Assembly: GCA_963965975.1 (NCBI GenBank)
Contig: OZ014418.1
Location: 4,848,775 to 4,912,774 of the forward strand
From: Xestospongia bergquistia
Lineage: Eukaryota > Porifera > Demospongiae > Haplosclerida > Petrosiidae
DNA length: 64,000 nt
Direction: 5' to 3'
The notes below the pieces were generated by a model, which was not told where the DNA came from, made no database searches, and saw nothing but the letters and a program-made list of their open reading frames with translations. The position numbers were made by a program, and so were the translations under genes. Positions 1 to 9,257 of the stretch are shown piece after piece (position 1 is the first letter of the stretch; every line of letters starts with the position of its first letter).

Positions 1-100
1 AGTAAAGTTTATAAAGTAAACTGCTCAGTCTAAAGGACTCTATGGGACTAAAGAAATAAACTGTTATTAACAGTTTAGTAAGTTGGTTTGCATTAACACA
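1..100 (+). repeat. Partial class A monomer at left window edge
   Basis: The window opens inside a monomer, in the linker (gtaaagtttataaag) just after its missing P1. It carries the class A linker (ctgctcagtctaaagg, gactaaagaaataaactg), a perfect P2 at 58-76 and the tail ending in cattaacaca before the first P1 at 101. The array therefore continues to the left of the window. Confidence 0.95.
58..76. repeat. P2 dyad of the monomer (representative copy)
   Basis: Left arm AAACTGTTA (58-66), one central T (67) and right arm TAACAGTTT (68-76) form a perfect 9-bp-arm inverted repeat. Class B and D copies often keep this perfect form (ctgttattaacag). Class A, C and F copies usually read ctgctattaacag, with one mismatch. 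Some copies read ctgctgttaacag, which contains the perfect core CTGTTAACAG. P2 lies in each monomer between the ggactctatggga box and the tail. Confidence 0.9.
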
Positions 101-243
101 CTAAAGTCTTTAATTTACAGACTTTATAAGGTTTAGACTATTGGGTAAAGTTTATAAGGTAGACTGCTAAGTTTAAAGGACTCTATGGGACTAAAGAAAT
201 GAACTGCTATTAACAGTTCAGTAAGTTTGTTTGCATTAACACT
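101..243 (+). repeat. Class C monomer (representative)
   Basis: Class C is recognised by tattgggtaaag, ataaggtagactgctaagtttaaagg and a P2 whose flanks both changed, reading GAACTG (201-206) and CAGTTC (214-219). It is normally followed by a class D or E monomer, and the P1 opening a following D usually has central A. This first copy has an imperfect P1 right arm (tttacagactttata). Other copies start near 1961, 2962, 7827 and 9258, with many more along the array. Confidence 0.85.
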
Positions 244-386
244 CTAAAGTCTTTAAATTAAAGACTTTAGAAGGTTTAGACTATTGAGCGAAGTTTATAA
301 AGTAAACTGGTCTGTCTAAAGGACTCTACGAAACTAACAAAATAAACTGTTATTAACAGTTTAGTAAGTTCGTCTGCATTAACACT
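244..386 (+). repeat. Class D monomer (representative)
   Basis: Class D is recognised by gagcgaagtttataaag, aactggtc, ctatgaaactaac and the tail gttcgtttgcatt or gttcgtctgcatt. It is one of the few classes that carries CpG, in gagcgaag and ttcg. Its P1 has central A (taaattaaag), and its P2 is usually perfect (ctgttattaacag). It usually follows class C or E and precedes an A'- or F-type monomer. Confidence 0.85.
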
Positions 387-417
387 CTAAAGTCTTTAAT
401 TTAAAGACTTTAGAAGG

Positions 418-463
418 TTTAGACTATTGAGTAAAGTTTATAAAGTAAACTGCTCAGTCTAAA
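418..463. repeat. Nested linker dyads (representative copy)
   Basis: Between P1 and the ggactctatg box lie two nested short inverted repeats. The outer arms are TTTAGACT (418-425) and AGTCTAAA (456-463). The inner arms are AGTTTA (435-440) and TAAACT (446-451) around the spacer taaag. A third overlapping dyad, AGTC-taaag-GACT, starts at 456. These are intact in A' monomers. Others weaken the outer pair, for example gtttaaac in class A, gataggtct in class B and aagtttaaagg in class C. The dyads are short, so each is weak evidence on its own; their recurrence in most monomers makes them worth noting. Confidence 0.65.
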
Positions 464-529
464 GGACTCTATGGGACTAAAGAAAGAAACCGCTATTAAC
501 AGTTTAGTAAGTTTGTTTGCATTAACCCT

Positions 530-672
530 CTAAAGTCTTTAATTTAAAGACTTTAGAAGGTTTAGACTATTGCGTGAAGTTTGTAAAGTAAACTGATAGG
601 TCTAAAGGACTCTATGGGACTAACTAAATTAACTGTTATTAACAGTTTAGTAAGTTTGTTTGCATTAACACT
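530..672 (+). repeat. Class B monomer (representative)
   Basis: Class B is recognised by gagtgaagtttgtaaag (here gcgtgaag), ctgataggtctaaagg and gggactaactaaattaactg, and ends cattaacact. It alternates with class A to form 286-bp dimers over long stretches. The sub-class B' (for example 816-959 and 1674-1817) has gaagttttttaaag in the linker, is usually 144 bp long, and ends gttcgtttgcatt. Confidence 0.85.
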
Positions 673-699
673 CTAAAGTCTTTAATTTAAAGACTTTAG
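673..699. repeat. P1 palindrome of the monomer (representative copy)
   Basis: This is a perfect inverted repeat: left arm CTAAAGTCTTTAA (673-685), one central T (686), right arm TTAAAGACTTTAG (687-699). The same element recurs in essentially every monomer and is the best conserved part of the unit, so it serves as phase marker for all coordinates here. The central base is T in most copies and A in a recurrent minority, such as the copy at 244-270. Common single-arm variants are gtcattaat (around 2246 and 5537) and a weakened outer arm, ctcaaaag. Single-stranded it could fold into a 13-bp stem with a minimal loop; in duplex DNA it could extrude a small cruciform. I infer a structural role; none is shown by sequence alone. 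Confidence 0.95.
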
Positions 700-815
700 A
701 AGGTTTAAACTATTGAGTAAAGTTTATAAAGTAAACTGTTCAGCCTAAAGGACTCTATGGGACTAAAGAAATAAACTGCTATTAACAGTTTAGTAAGTTG
801 GTTTGCATTAACCCT
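673..815 (+). repeat. Class A monomer (representative)
   Basis: Class A is the commonest class: ggtttaaactattgagtaaag, ctgctcagtctaaagg, gggactaaagaaataaactgctatt, and a tail usually ending cattaaccct or cattaacact. The A' form differs by gtttagactattgag and typically follows class E (387-529, 1246-1388, 2532-2674). A-B and A-B' pairs make up much of the array. Confidence 0.85.
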
Positions 816-3800
816 CTAAAGTCTTTAATTTAAAGACTTTAGAAGGTTTAGACTATTGAGTGAAATTTTTTAAAGTAAACTGATAGGTCTAAAAGACTCT
901 ACATGACTAACTAAATTAACTGCTATTAACAGTTTAGTAAGTTCTTTTGCATTAGCACTCTAAAGTCTTTAATTTAAAGACTTTAGAAGGTTTAAACTAT
1001 TGAGTAAAGTTTATAAAGTAAACTGCTCAGTCTAAAGGACTCTATGGGACTAAAGAAAAAAACTGCTATTAACAGTTTAGTAAGTTGTTTTGCATTAACG
1101 CTCTAAAGTCTTTAATTTAAAGACTTTAGAAGGTTTAGAGTATTGAGTGAAGTTTATAAAGTAAACAGCTCAGTCTAAAGGGCTCTATGAAACTAACTAA
1201 ATAAACTATTATTAACAGTTTAGTAAGTTAGTTTGTGATAACACTCTAAAGTCTTTAATTTAAAGACTTTAGAAGGTTTAGACTATTGAGTAAAGTTTAC
1301 AAAGTAAACTGCTCAGTCTAAAGTACTCTATGGGACTAAAGAAATAAACTGCTATTAACAGTTTAGTAAGTTGGTTTGCATTAACCCTCTAAAGTCTTTA
1401 ATTTATCGACTTTAGAAGGTTTAGACTATTGAGTGAAGTTTGTAAAGTAAACGGATAGGTCTAAAGGACTCTATGGGACTAACTAAATTAACTGTTATTA
1501 ACAGTTTAGTAAGTTGGTTTGCATTAACACTCTAAAGTCTTTAATTTAAAGACTTTAGAAGGTTTAAACTATTGAGTAAAGTTATAAAGTAAACTGCTCA
1601 GCCTAAAGGACTCTATGGGACTAAAGAAATAAACTGCTATTAACAGTTTAGTAAGTTGGTTTGCATTAACCCTCTAAAGTCTTTAATTTAAAGACTTTAG
1701 AAGGTTTAGACTATTGAGTGAAGTCTTCTAAAGTAAACTGATAGGTCTAAAGGACTCTATGGGACTAAATAAATTAACTGCTATTAACACTTTAGTTAGT
1801 TCGTTTGCATGAACACTCTAAAGTCTTTAATTTAAAGACTTTAGAAGGTTTAAACTATTGTGTAAACTTTATAAAGTAAACTGCTCAGTCTAAAGGACTC
1901 TATGGGACTAAAGAAATAAACTGCTATTAACAGTTCAGTAAGTTGGTTTGCATTAACACTGTAAAGTCTTTAATTTAAAGACTTTAAATGTTTAGTCTAT
2001 TGGGTAAAGTTTATAAGGTAGACTGGTAAGTTTAAAGGACTCTATGGGACTAAAGAAATGAACTGCTATTAACAGTTCAGTAAGTTTGTTTGCATTAACA
2101 CTCTAAAGTCTTTAAATTAAAGACTTTAGAAGGTTTAGACTATTGAGCGAAGTTGATGAAGTAAGCTGCTCAGTCTAAAGGACTCTATGAAACTAACTAA
2201 ATAAACTGTTATTAACAGTTAAGTAAGTTCGTTTGCATTAACACTCTAAAGTCATTAATTTAAAGACTTTAGAAGGTTTAGACTATTGAGTAAAGTTTAT
2301 AAAGTAAACTGCTCAATGTAAAGGACTCTATGGGACTAAAGAAATAAACTGCTATTAACAGTTATAGTAAGTTTGTTTGGATTAACGCTCTAAAGTCTTT
2401 AATTTAAAGACTTTAGAAGGTTTAGAGTATTGAGTGAAGTTTATAAAGTAAACAGCTCTGTCTAAAGGCTCTATGAAACTAACTAAATATACTATTATTA
2501 ACAGTTTAGTAAGTTAGTTTGTGATAACACTCTAAAGTCTTTAATTTAAGGACTTTAGAAGGTTTAGACTATTTAGTAAAGTTTATAAAGTAAACTGCTC
2601 AGTCTAAAGGACTCTATGGGACTAAAGAAATAAACTGCTATTAACAGTTTAGTAAGTTGGTTTGCATTAACACTCTAAAGTCTTTAATTTAAAGACTTTA
2701 GAAGGTTTAGACTATTGAGTGAAGTTTTTTAAAGTAAATTGATAGATCTAAAGGACTCTAAGGGACTAACTAAATTAACTGCTATAAACAGTTTAGTAAG
2801 TTCGTTTGAATTAACACTCTAAAGTCTTTAATTTAAAGACTTTAGAAGGTTTAAACTATTGAGTAAAGTTTATAGAGTAAACTGCTCAGTCTGAAGGACT
2901 CTATGGGACTAAAGAAATAAACTGCTATTAACAGTTTAGTAAGTTTGTTTGCATTAACACTCTAAAGTCTTTAATTTAAAGACTTTAGAAGGTTTAGACT
3001 ATTGGGTAAAGTTTATAAGGTAGACTGCTAAGTTCAAAGGACTCTATGGGACTAAAGAAATGAACTGCTATTAACAGTTCAGTAAGTTTGTTTGCATTAA
3101 CGCTCTAAAGTCTTTAATTTAATGACTTTAGAAGGTTTAGAGTATTGAGTCAAGTTTATAAAGTAAACAGCTAAGTCTAAAGGGATCTATGAAACTAACT
3201 AAATAAACTATTATTAAAAGTTTAATAAGTTCGTCTGCATTAACACTCTAAAGTCTTTAATTTAAAGACTTTAGAAGGTTTAGACTATTGAGTAAAGTTT
3301 ATAAAGTAAACTGCGCAGTATAAAGGAATCTATGGGACTAAAGAAATAAACTGCTATTAACAGTTTAGTAAGTTTGTTTGCATTAATGCTCTAAAGTCTT
3401 TAATTTAAAGACTTTAGAAGGTTTAGAGTATTGAGTCAAGATTATAAAGTAAACAGCTAAGTCTAAAGGACTCTATGAAACTAACTAAATAAACTATTAT
3501 TAAAAGTTTAATAAGTTCGTCTGCATTAACACTCTAAAGTCTTTAATTTAAAGACTTTAGAAGGTTTAGAGTATTGAGTAAAGTTTATGAAGTAAACTGC
3601 TCAGTATAAAGGAATCTATGTGACTAAAGAAATAAACTGCTATTAACAGTTTAGTAAGTTGTTTTGCATTAACGCTCTAAAGTCTTTAATTTAAAGACTT
3701 TAGAAAGTTTAGAGTATTGAGTGAAGTTTATAAAGTAAAGAGCTCCGTCTAAAGGGCTCTATGAAACTAACTAAATAAACTATTATTAACAGTTTAGTAA

Positions 3801-5536
3801 GTTAGTTTGTGATAACACTCTAATGTCTTTAATTTAAAGACTTTAGAAGGTTTAGACTATTGAGTAAAGTTTATAAAGTAAACTGCTCAGTCTAAAGGAC
3901 TCTATGGGACTAAAGAAATAAACTGCTATTAACAGTTTAGTAAGTTGGTTTGCATTAACCCTCTAAAGTCTTTAATTTAAAGACTTTAGAAGGTTTAGAC
4001 TATTGAGTGAAGTTTCTAAAGTAAACTGATAGGTCTAAAGGACTCTATGGGACTAACTAAGTTAACTGTTATTAACAGGTTAGTAAGTTTGTATGCATTA
4101 ACACTCTAAAGTCTTTAATTTAAAGACTTTAGAAGGTTTGAACTATTGAGTAATGTTTATAAAGTAAACTGCTCAGTCTAAAGGACTCTATGGGACTAAA
4201 GAAATAAACTGCTATTAACAGTTTAGTAAGTTGGTTTGCATTAACCCTCTAAAGTCTTTAATTAAAAGACTTTAGAAGGTTTAGAACATTGAGTGAAATA
4301 TGTAAAGTAAACTAGATAGGTCTAAAGGACTCTATGGGACTAACTAAATTAACTGTTATTAACAGTTTAGTAAGTTGGTTTGCATTAACACTCTAAAGTC
4401 TTTAATTTAAAGACTTTAGAAGGTTTAGACTATTGAGGGAAGTTTGTTAAAATAAACTGACAGGTCTAAAGGACTCTATGGGACTAACTAAATTAACTGC
4501 TATTAAAGTTTAGTAAGTTGGTTTGCATTAACACTCTAAAGTCTTTAATTTAAAGACTTTAGAAGGTTTAGACTATTGAGTAAAGTTTATAAAGTAAACT
4601 GCTCAGTCTAAGAGACTCTATGGGGCTAAAGAAATAAACTGCTATTAAGATTTTAGTAAGTTGGTTTGCATTAACCTCTAAAGTCTTTAATTCAAAGACT
4701 TTAGAAGGTTTAGACTATTGAGTGAAGTTTGTAAAGTAAACTGATAGGTCTAAAGGACTCTATGGGACAAACTAAATTAACTGTTATTAACAGTTTAGTA
4801 AGTTTGTTTCCATTAAGACTCTAAAGTCTTTAATTTAAAGACTTTAGATGGTTTAAACTATTGAGTAAAGTTTATAAAGTAAACTGCTCAGTCTAAAGGA
4901 CTCTATGGGACTAAAAAAATAAACTGCTATTAACAGTTTAGTAAGTTGGTTTGCATTAACACTCTAAAGTCTTTAATTTAAAGACTTTAGAATGTTGAGA
5001 CTATTGAGTGAAGATTTTTAAAGTAAACTGATAGGTCTAAAGGACTCTATGGGACTAACTAAATTGACTGCTATTAACAGTTTAGAAAGTTCGTTTGCAT
5101 TAACACTCTAAAGTCTTTAATTTAAAGACTTTAGAAGGTTTAAACTATTGAGTAAACTTTATAAAGTAAACTGCTCAGTCTAAAGGACTCTATGGGACTA
5201 AAGAAATAAACTGCTATTAACAGTTTAGTAAGTTGGTTTGCATTAACCCTCTAAAGTCTTTAATTTAAAGACTTTAGAAGGTTTAGAGTATTGAGTGAAG
5301 TTTATAAAGTAAACAGCTCAGTCTAAAGGGCTCTATGAAACTAACTAAATAAACTATTATTAACAGTTCAGTAAGTTGGTTTGCATTAACACTCTAAAGT
5401 CTTTAAATTAAAGACTTTTGAAGGTTTAGACTATTGAGCGAAGTTTATAAAGTAAACTGGTCAGTCTAAAGGACTCTATGAAACTAACTAAATAAACTGT
5501 TATTAACAGTTTAAGAAGTTCGTTTGCATTAACACT

Positions 5537-5679
5537 CTAAAGTCATTAATTTAAAGACTTTAGAAGGTTTAGACTATTGAGTAAAGTTTATAAAGTAAAC
5601 TGCTCAGTATAAAGGACTCTATGGGACTAAAGAAATAAACTGCTATTAACAGTTTAGTAAGTTTGTTTGCATTAACGCT
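5537..5679 (+). repeat. Class F monomer (representative)
   Basis: Class F is close to class A but has cagtgtaaagg or cagtataaagg instead of cagtctaaagg, ends cattaacgct, and often opens with a P1 whose left arm is gtcattaat. It sits between D and E in the recurring D-F-E order (2103-2531, 5394-5822 and later). The changed cagtctaaa removes the right arm of the outer linker dyad. Confidence 0.8.
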
Positions 5680-5822
5680 CTAAAGTCTTTAATTTAAAGA
5701 CTGTAGAAGGTTTAGAGTGTTGAGTGAAGTTTATAAAGTAAACAGCTCAGTCTAAAGGGCTGTATGAAACTAACTAAATAAACTATTATTAACAGTTTAG
5801 TAAGTTAGTTTGTGATAACACT
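5680..5822 (+). repeat. Class E monomer (representative)
   Basis: Class E is recognised by gtttagagtattgagtgaag (this copy has gtgttgag), gtaaacagctcagtctaaagggctc (this copy gggctgt), ctatgaaactaac, an altered P2 left arm (ctattattaacag) and the tail gttagtttgtgataacact in place of the usual gtttgcattaac. It is the most divergent common class, and its tail is diagnostic. It usually precedes A'. Confidence 0.85.
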
Positions 5823-6108
5823 CTAAAGTCTTTAATTTAAAGACTTTAGAAGGTTTAGACTATTGAGTAAAGTTTATAATGTAAACTGCTCAGTCTAAAG
5901 GACTCTATGGGACTAAAGAAATAAACTGCTATTAACAGTTTAGTAAGTTGGTTTGCATTAACCCTCAAAAGTAATTAATTTGAAGACCTTAGAAGGTTTA
6001 GACTATTGAGTGAATTTTGTAAAGTAAACTGATAGGTCTAAAGGACTCTATGGGACTAACTAAATTAACTGTTATTAACAGTTTAGTAAGTTGGTTTGCA
6101 TTAACACT

Positions 6109-7109
6109 CTAAAGTCTTTAATTTAAAGACTTTAGAAGGTTTAAACTATTGAGTAAACTTTATAAAGTAAACTGCTCAGTCTAAAGGACTCTATGGGACT
6201 AAAGAAATAAACTGCTATTAACAGTTTAGTAAGTTGGTTTGCATTAACCCTCTAAAGTCTTTAGTTTAAAGACTTTAGAAGGTTTAGATTATTGAGTGAA
6301 GTTTATAAAGTAAACAGCTCAGTCTAAAGGGCTCTATGAAACTAACTAAGTAAACTATTATTAACAGTTCAGTAAGTTGGTTTGCATTAACACTCTAAAG
6401 TCTTTAAATTAAAGACTTTAGAAGGTTTAGACTATTGAGCGAAGTTTATAAAGTAAACTGGTCAGTCTAAAGGACTCTATGAAACTAACTAAATAAACTG
6501 TTATTAACAGTTTAATAAGTTCGTTTGCATTAACACTCTAAAGTCATTAATTTAAAGACTTTAGAAGGTTTAGACTATTGAGTAAAGTTTATAAAGTAAA
6601 CTGCTCAGTATAAAGGACTCTATGGGACTAAAGAAATAAACTGCTATTAACAGTTTAGTAAGTTTGTTTGCATTAACGCTCTAAAGTCTTTAATTTAAAG
6701 ACTTTAGAAGGTTTAGAGTATTGAGTGAAGTTTATAAAGTAAACAGCTCAGTCTAAAGGGCTCTATGAAACTAACTAAATAAACTATTATTAACAGTTTA
6801 GTAAGTTAGTTTGTGATAACACTCTAAAGTCTTTAATTTAAAGACTTTAGAAGGTTTAGACTATTGAGTAAAGTTTATAATGTAAACTGCTAAGTCTAAA
6901 GGACTCTATGGGACTAAAGAAATAAACTGCTATTAACAGTTTAGTAAGTTGGTTTGCATTAACCCTCAAAAGTCATTAATTTGAAGACTTTAGAAGGTTT
7001 AGACTATTGAGTGAAGTTTATAAAGTAAACTGATAGGTCTAAAGGACTCTATTGGACTAACTAAATTAACTGTTATTAACAGTTTAGTAAGTTGGTTTGC
7101 ATTAACACT
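6109..7109 (+). repeat. 7-mer HOR, copy 2 (1001 bp)
   Basis: This is the second tandem copy of A E D F E A' B, offset 1001 from 5108-6108. It differs from copy 1 at scattered single bases: the P1 at about 6966 reads agtcattaat, where copy 1 reads agtaattaat and gaagacc. The differences imply an older event than the 715-bp and 2575-bp duplications further right. Confidence 0.85.
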
Positions 7110-7826
7110 CTAAAGTCTTTAATTTAAAGACTTTAGAAGGTTTAAACTATTGAGTAAAGTTTATAAAGTAAACTACTCAGTCTAAAGGACTCTATGGGAC
7201 TAAAGAAATAAACTGCTATTAACAGTTTAGTAAGTTTGTTTGCATTAACCCTCTAAAGTTTTTAATTTAAAGACTTTAGAAGGTTTAGACTATTGAGTGA
7301 AGTTTTTTAAAGTAAACTGATAGGTCTGAAGGACTCTATGGGACTAACTAAATTAACTGCTATTAACAGTTTAGTAATTTCGTTTGCATTAACAGTCTAA
7401 AGTCTTTAATTTAAAGACTTTAGAATGTTTAAACTATTGAGTAAAGTTTATAAAGTAAACTGCTCAGTCTAAAGGACTCTATGGGACAAAAGAAATAAAC
7501 TGCTATTAACAGTTTAGTAAGTTGGTTTGCATTAACACTCTAAAGTCTTTAATTTAAAGACTTTAGAAGGTTTAGACTATTGGGTAAAGTTTTTTAAAGT
7601 AAACTGATAGGTCTAAAGGACTCTATGGGAATAACTAAATTAACTGCTATTAACAGTTTAGTAATTTCGTTTGCATTAACACTCTAAAGTCTTTAATTTA
7701 AAGACTTTAGAAATTTTAAAGTATTGAGTAAAGTTTATAAAGTAAACTGGTCAGTCTAAAGGACTCTATGGGACTAAAGAAATAAACTGCTATTAACAGT
7801 TTAGTAAGTTGGTTTGCATTAACACT
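7110..7826 (+). repeat. A-B' dimer run
   Basis: Five monomers in the order A B' A B' A link the 7-mer HOR to the 10-mer HOR. The A at about 7397 carries gggacaaaagaaat, a variant that reappears at 9199 and 10487, showing that this unit shares ancestry with the following blocks. Confidence 0.75.
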
Positions 7827-9257
7827 CTAAAGTCTTTAATTTAAAGACTTTAGAAGGTTTAGACTAATGGGTAAAGTTTATAAGGTAGACTGCTAAGTTT
7901 AAAGGACTCTATGGGACTAAAGAAATGAACTGCTATTAACAGTTCAGTAAGTTTGTTTGCATTAACGCTCTAAAGTCTTTAATTTAAAGACTTTAGAAGG
8001 TTTAGAGTATTGAGTGAAGTTTATAAAGTAAACAGCTCAGCCTAAAGGGCTCTATGAAACTAACTAAATAAACTATTATTAACAGTTCAGTAAGTTGGTT
8101 TGCATTAACACTCTAAAGTCTTTAAATTAAAGACTTTAGAAGGTTTAGACTATTGAGCGAAGTTTATAAAGTAAACTGGTCAGTCTAAAGGACTCTATGA
8201 AACTAACTAAATAAACTGTTATTAACAGTTTAGTAAGTTCGTTTGCATTAACACTCTAAAGTCATTAATTTAAAGACTTTAGAAGGTTTAGACTATTGAG
8301 TAAAGTTTATAAAGTAAACTGCTCAGTGTAAAGGACTCTATGGGACTAAAGAAATAAACTGCTATTAACAGTTTAGTAAGTTTGTTTGCATTAACGCTCT
8401 AAAGTCTTTAATTTAAAGACTTTAGAAGCTTTAGAGATTTGAGTGAAGTTTATAAAGTAAACAGCTCGGTCTAAAGGGCTCTATGAAACTAACTAAATAA
8501 ACTATTATTAACAGTTTAGTAAGTTAGTTTGTGATAACACTCTAAAGTCTTTAATTTAAAGACTTTAGAAGGTTTAGACTATTGAGTAAAGTTTATAATG
8601 TAAACTGCTCAGTCTAAAGGACTCCATGGGACTAAAGAAATAAACTGCTATTAACAGTTTAGTAAGTTGGTTTGCATTAACGCTCTAAAGTCTTTAATTT
8701 AAAGACTTTAGAACGTTTAGACTATTGAGTGAAGTTTGTAAAGTAAACTGATAGGTCTAAAGGACTCTATGGGACTAACTAAATTAACTGTTCTTAACAG
8801 TTTAGTAAGTTGGTTTGCATTAACACTCTAAAGTCTTTAATTTAAAGACTTTAGAAGGTTTAAACTATTGACTAAAGTTTATAAAGTAAACTGCTCAGTC
8901 TAAAGGACTCTATCAGACTAAAGACATAAACTGCTATTAACAGTTTAGTAAGTTGGTTTGCATTAACCCTCTAAAGTCTTTAATTTAAAGACTTTAGAAG
9001 GTTTAGACTATTGAGTGAAGTTTTTCAAAGTAAACTTACAGGTCTAAAGGACTCTATGGGACTAAATAAATTAACTGCTTTTAACAGTTTAGTAACTTTG
9101 TTTCCATTAACACTCTGAAGTCTTTCATTTAAAGACTTTAGAAGGTTTAAACAATTGAGTAAATTTTATAAAGTAAACTGCTCAGTCTAAAGGACTCTAT
9201 GGGACAAAAGAAATAAACTGCTATTAACAGTTTAGTAAGTTGGTTTGCATTAACACT
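7827..9257 (+). repeat. 10-mer HOR (C E D F E A B A B' A)
   Basis: Ten monomers occupy 1431 bp before the next C monomer at 9258. Diagnostic sites are the E tail gttcagtaagttgg at 8081 (again at 9512), the P1 variant gaagctttagagatttgag after F, the A linker variant gtttataatgtaaac, gttcttaacag in B (8791), and ctatcagactaaagacat in A (8911). This is the clearest complete set of classes in one HOR unit. Confidence 0.8.

Larger units (their letters stand above)
101..5107 (+). repeat. Mixed A-B dimeric array with C/D/E/F inserts
   Basis: From 101 the monomer classes run C D A' B A B' A E A' B A B' A C D F E A' B' A C E F E F E A' B A B B A B A B'. Class starts include 1103 (E), 1961 (C), 2103 (D), 2246 (F), 2390 (E), 3105-3677 (E F E F E) and 3820-4964 (mostly A-B alternation, with a B-B doublet at 4249 and 4393). 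The 2037-2160 stretch closely resembles 178-300, about 13 monomers earlier. Small indels occur, for example 142 bp at 1532-1673 (gttataaag) and an extra base at 2246-2389 (gttatag). No single HOR period dominates here. Confidence 0.8.
5108..6108 (+). repeat. 7-mer HOR, copy 1 (1001 bp)
   Basis: The class order is A E D F E A' B. Markers repeat at exactly +1001 (7 x 143): the A linker gtaaacttt; the E variant ending gttcagtaagttgg; gtttataatgtaaac (5880 and 6881); and a degenerate P1, ccctcaaaagt(a/c)attaatttgaagac (5961 and 6962). Sequence to the left of about 5092 does not match the corresponding part before copy 2, which places the duplication edge near the start of this unit. Confidence 0.85.

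Noticed and set aside
244..386. CENP-B box in class D monomers (ttcg with downstream bases)
   Set aside because: The gttcgtttgcattaac tail shares only TTCG with the CENP-B box pattern; the required CGGG half is absent.
673..699. P1 as a rho-independent terminator
   Set aside because: The stem is AT-rich and is not followed by a T tract (gaaggttt follows), it recurs hundreds of times, and there are no genes to terminate.
673..815. Octamer (POU) site in gtttgcatt
   Set aside because: It matches only seven of eight bases of ATTTGCAT in a repeat where any short word recurs hundreds of times; there is no supporting context.
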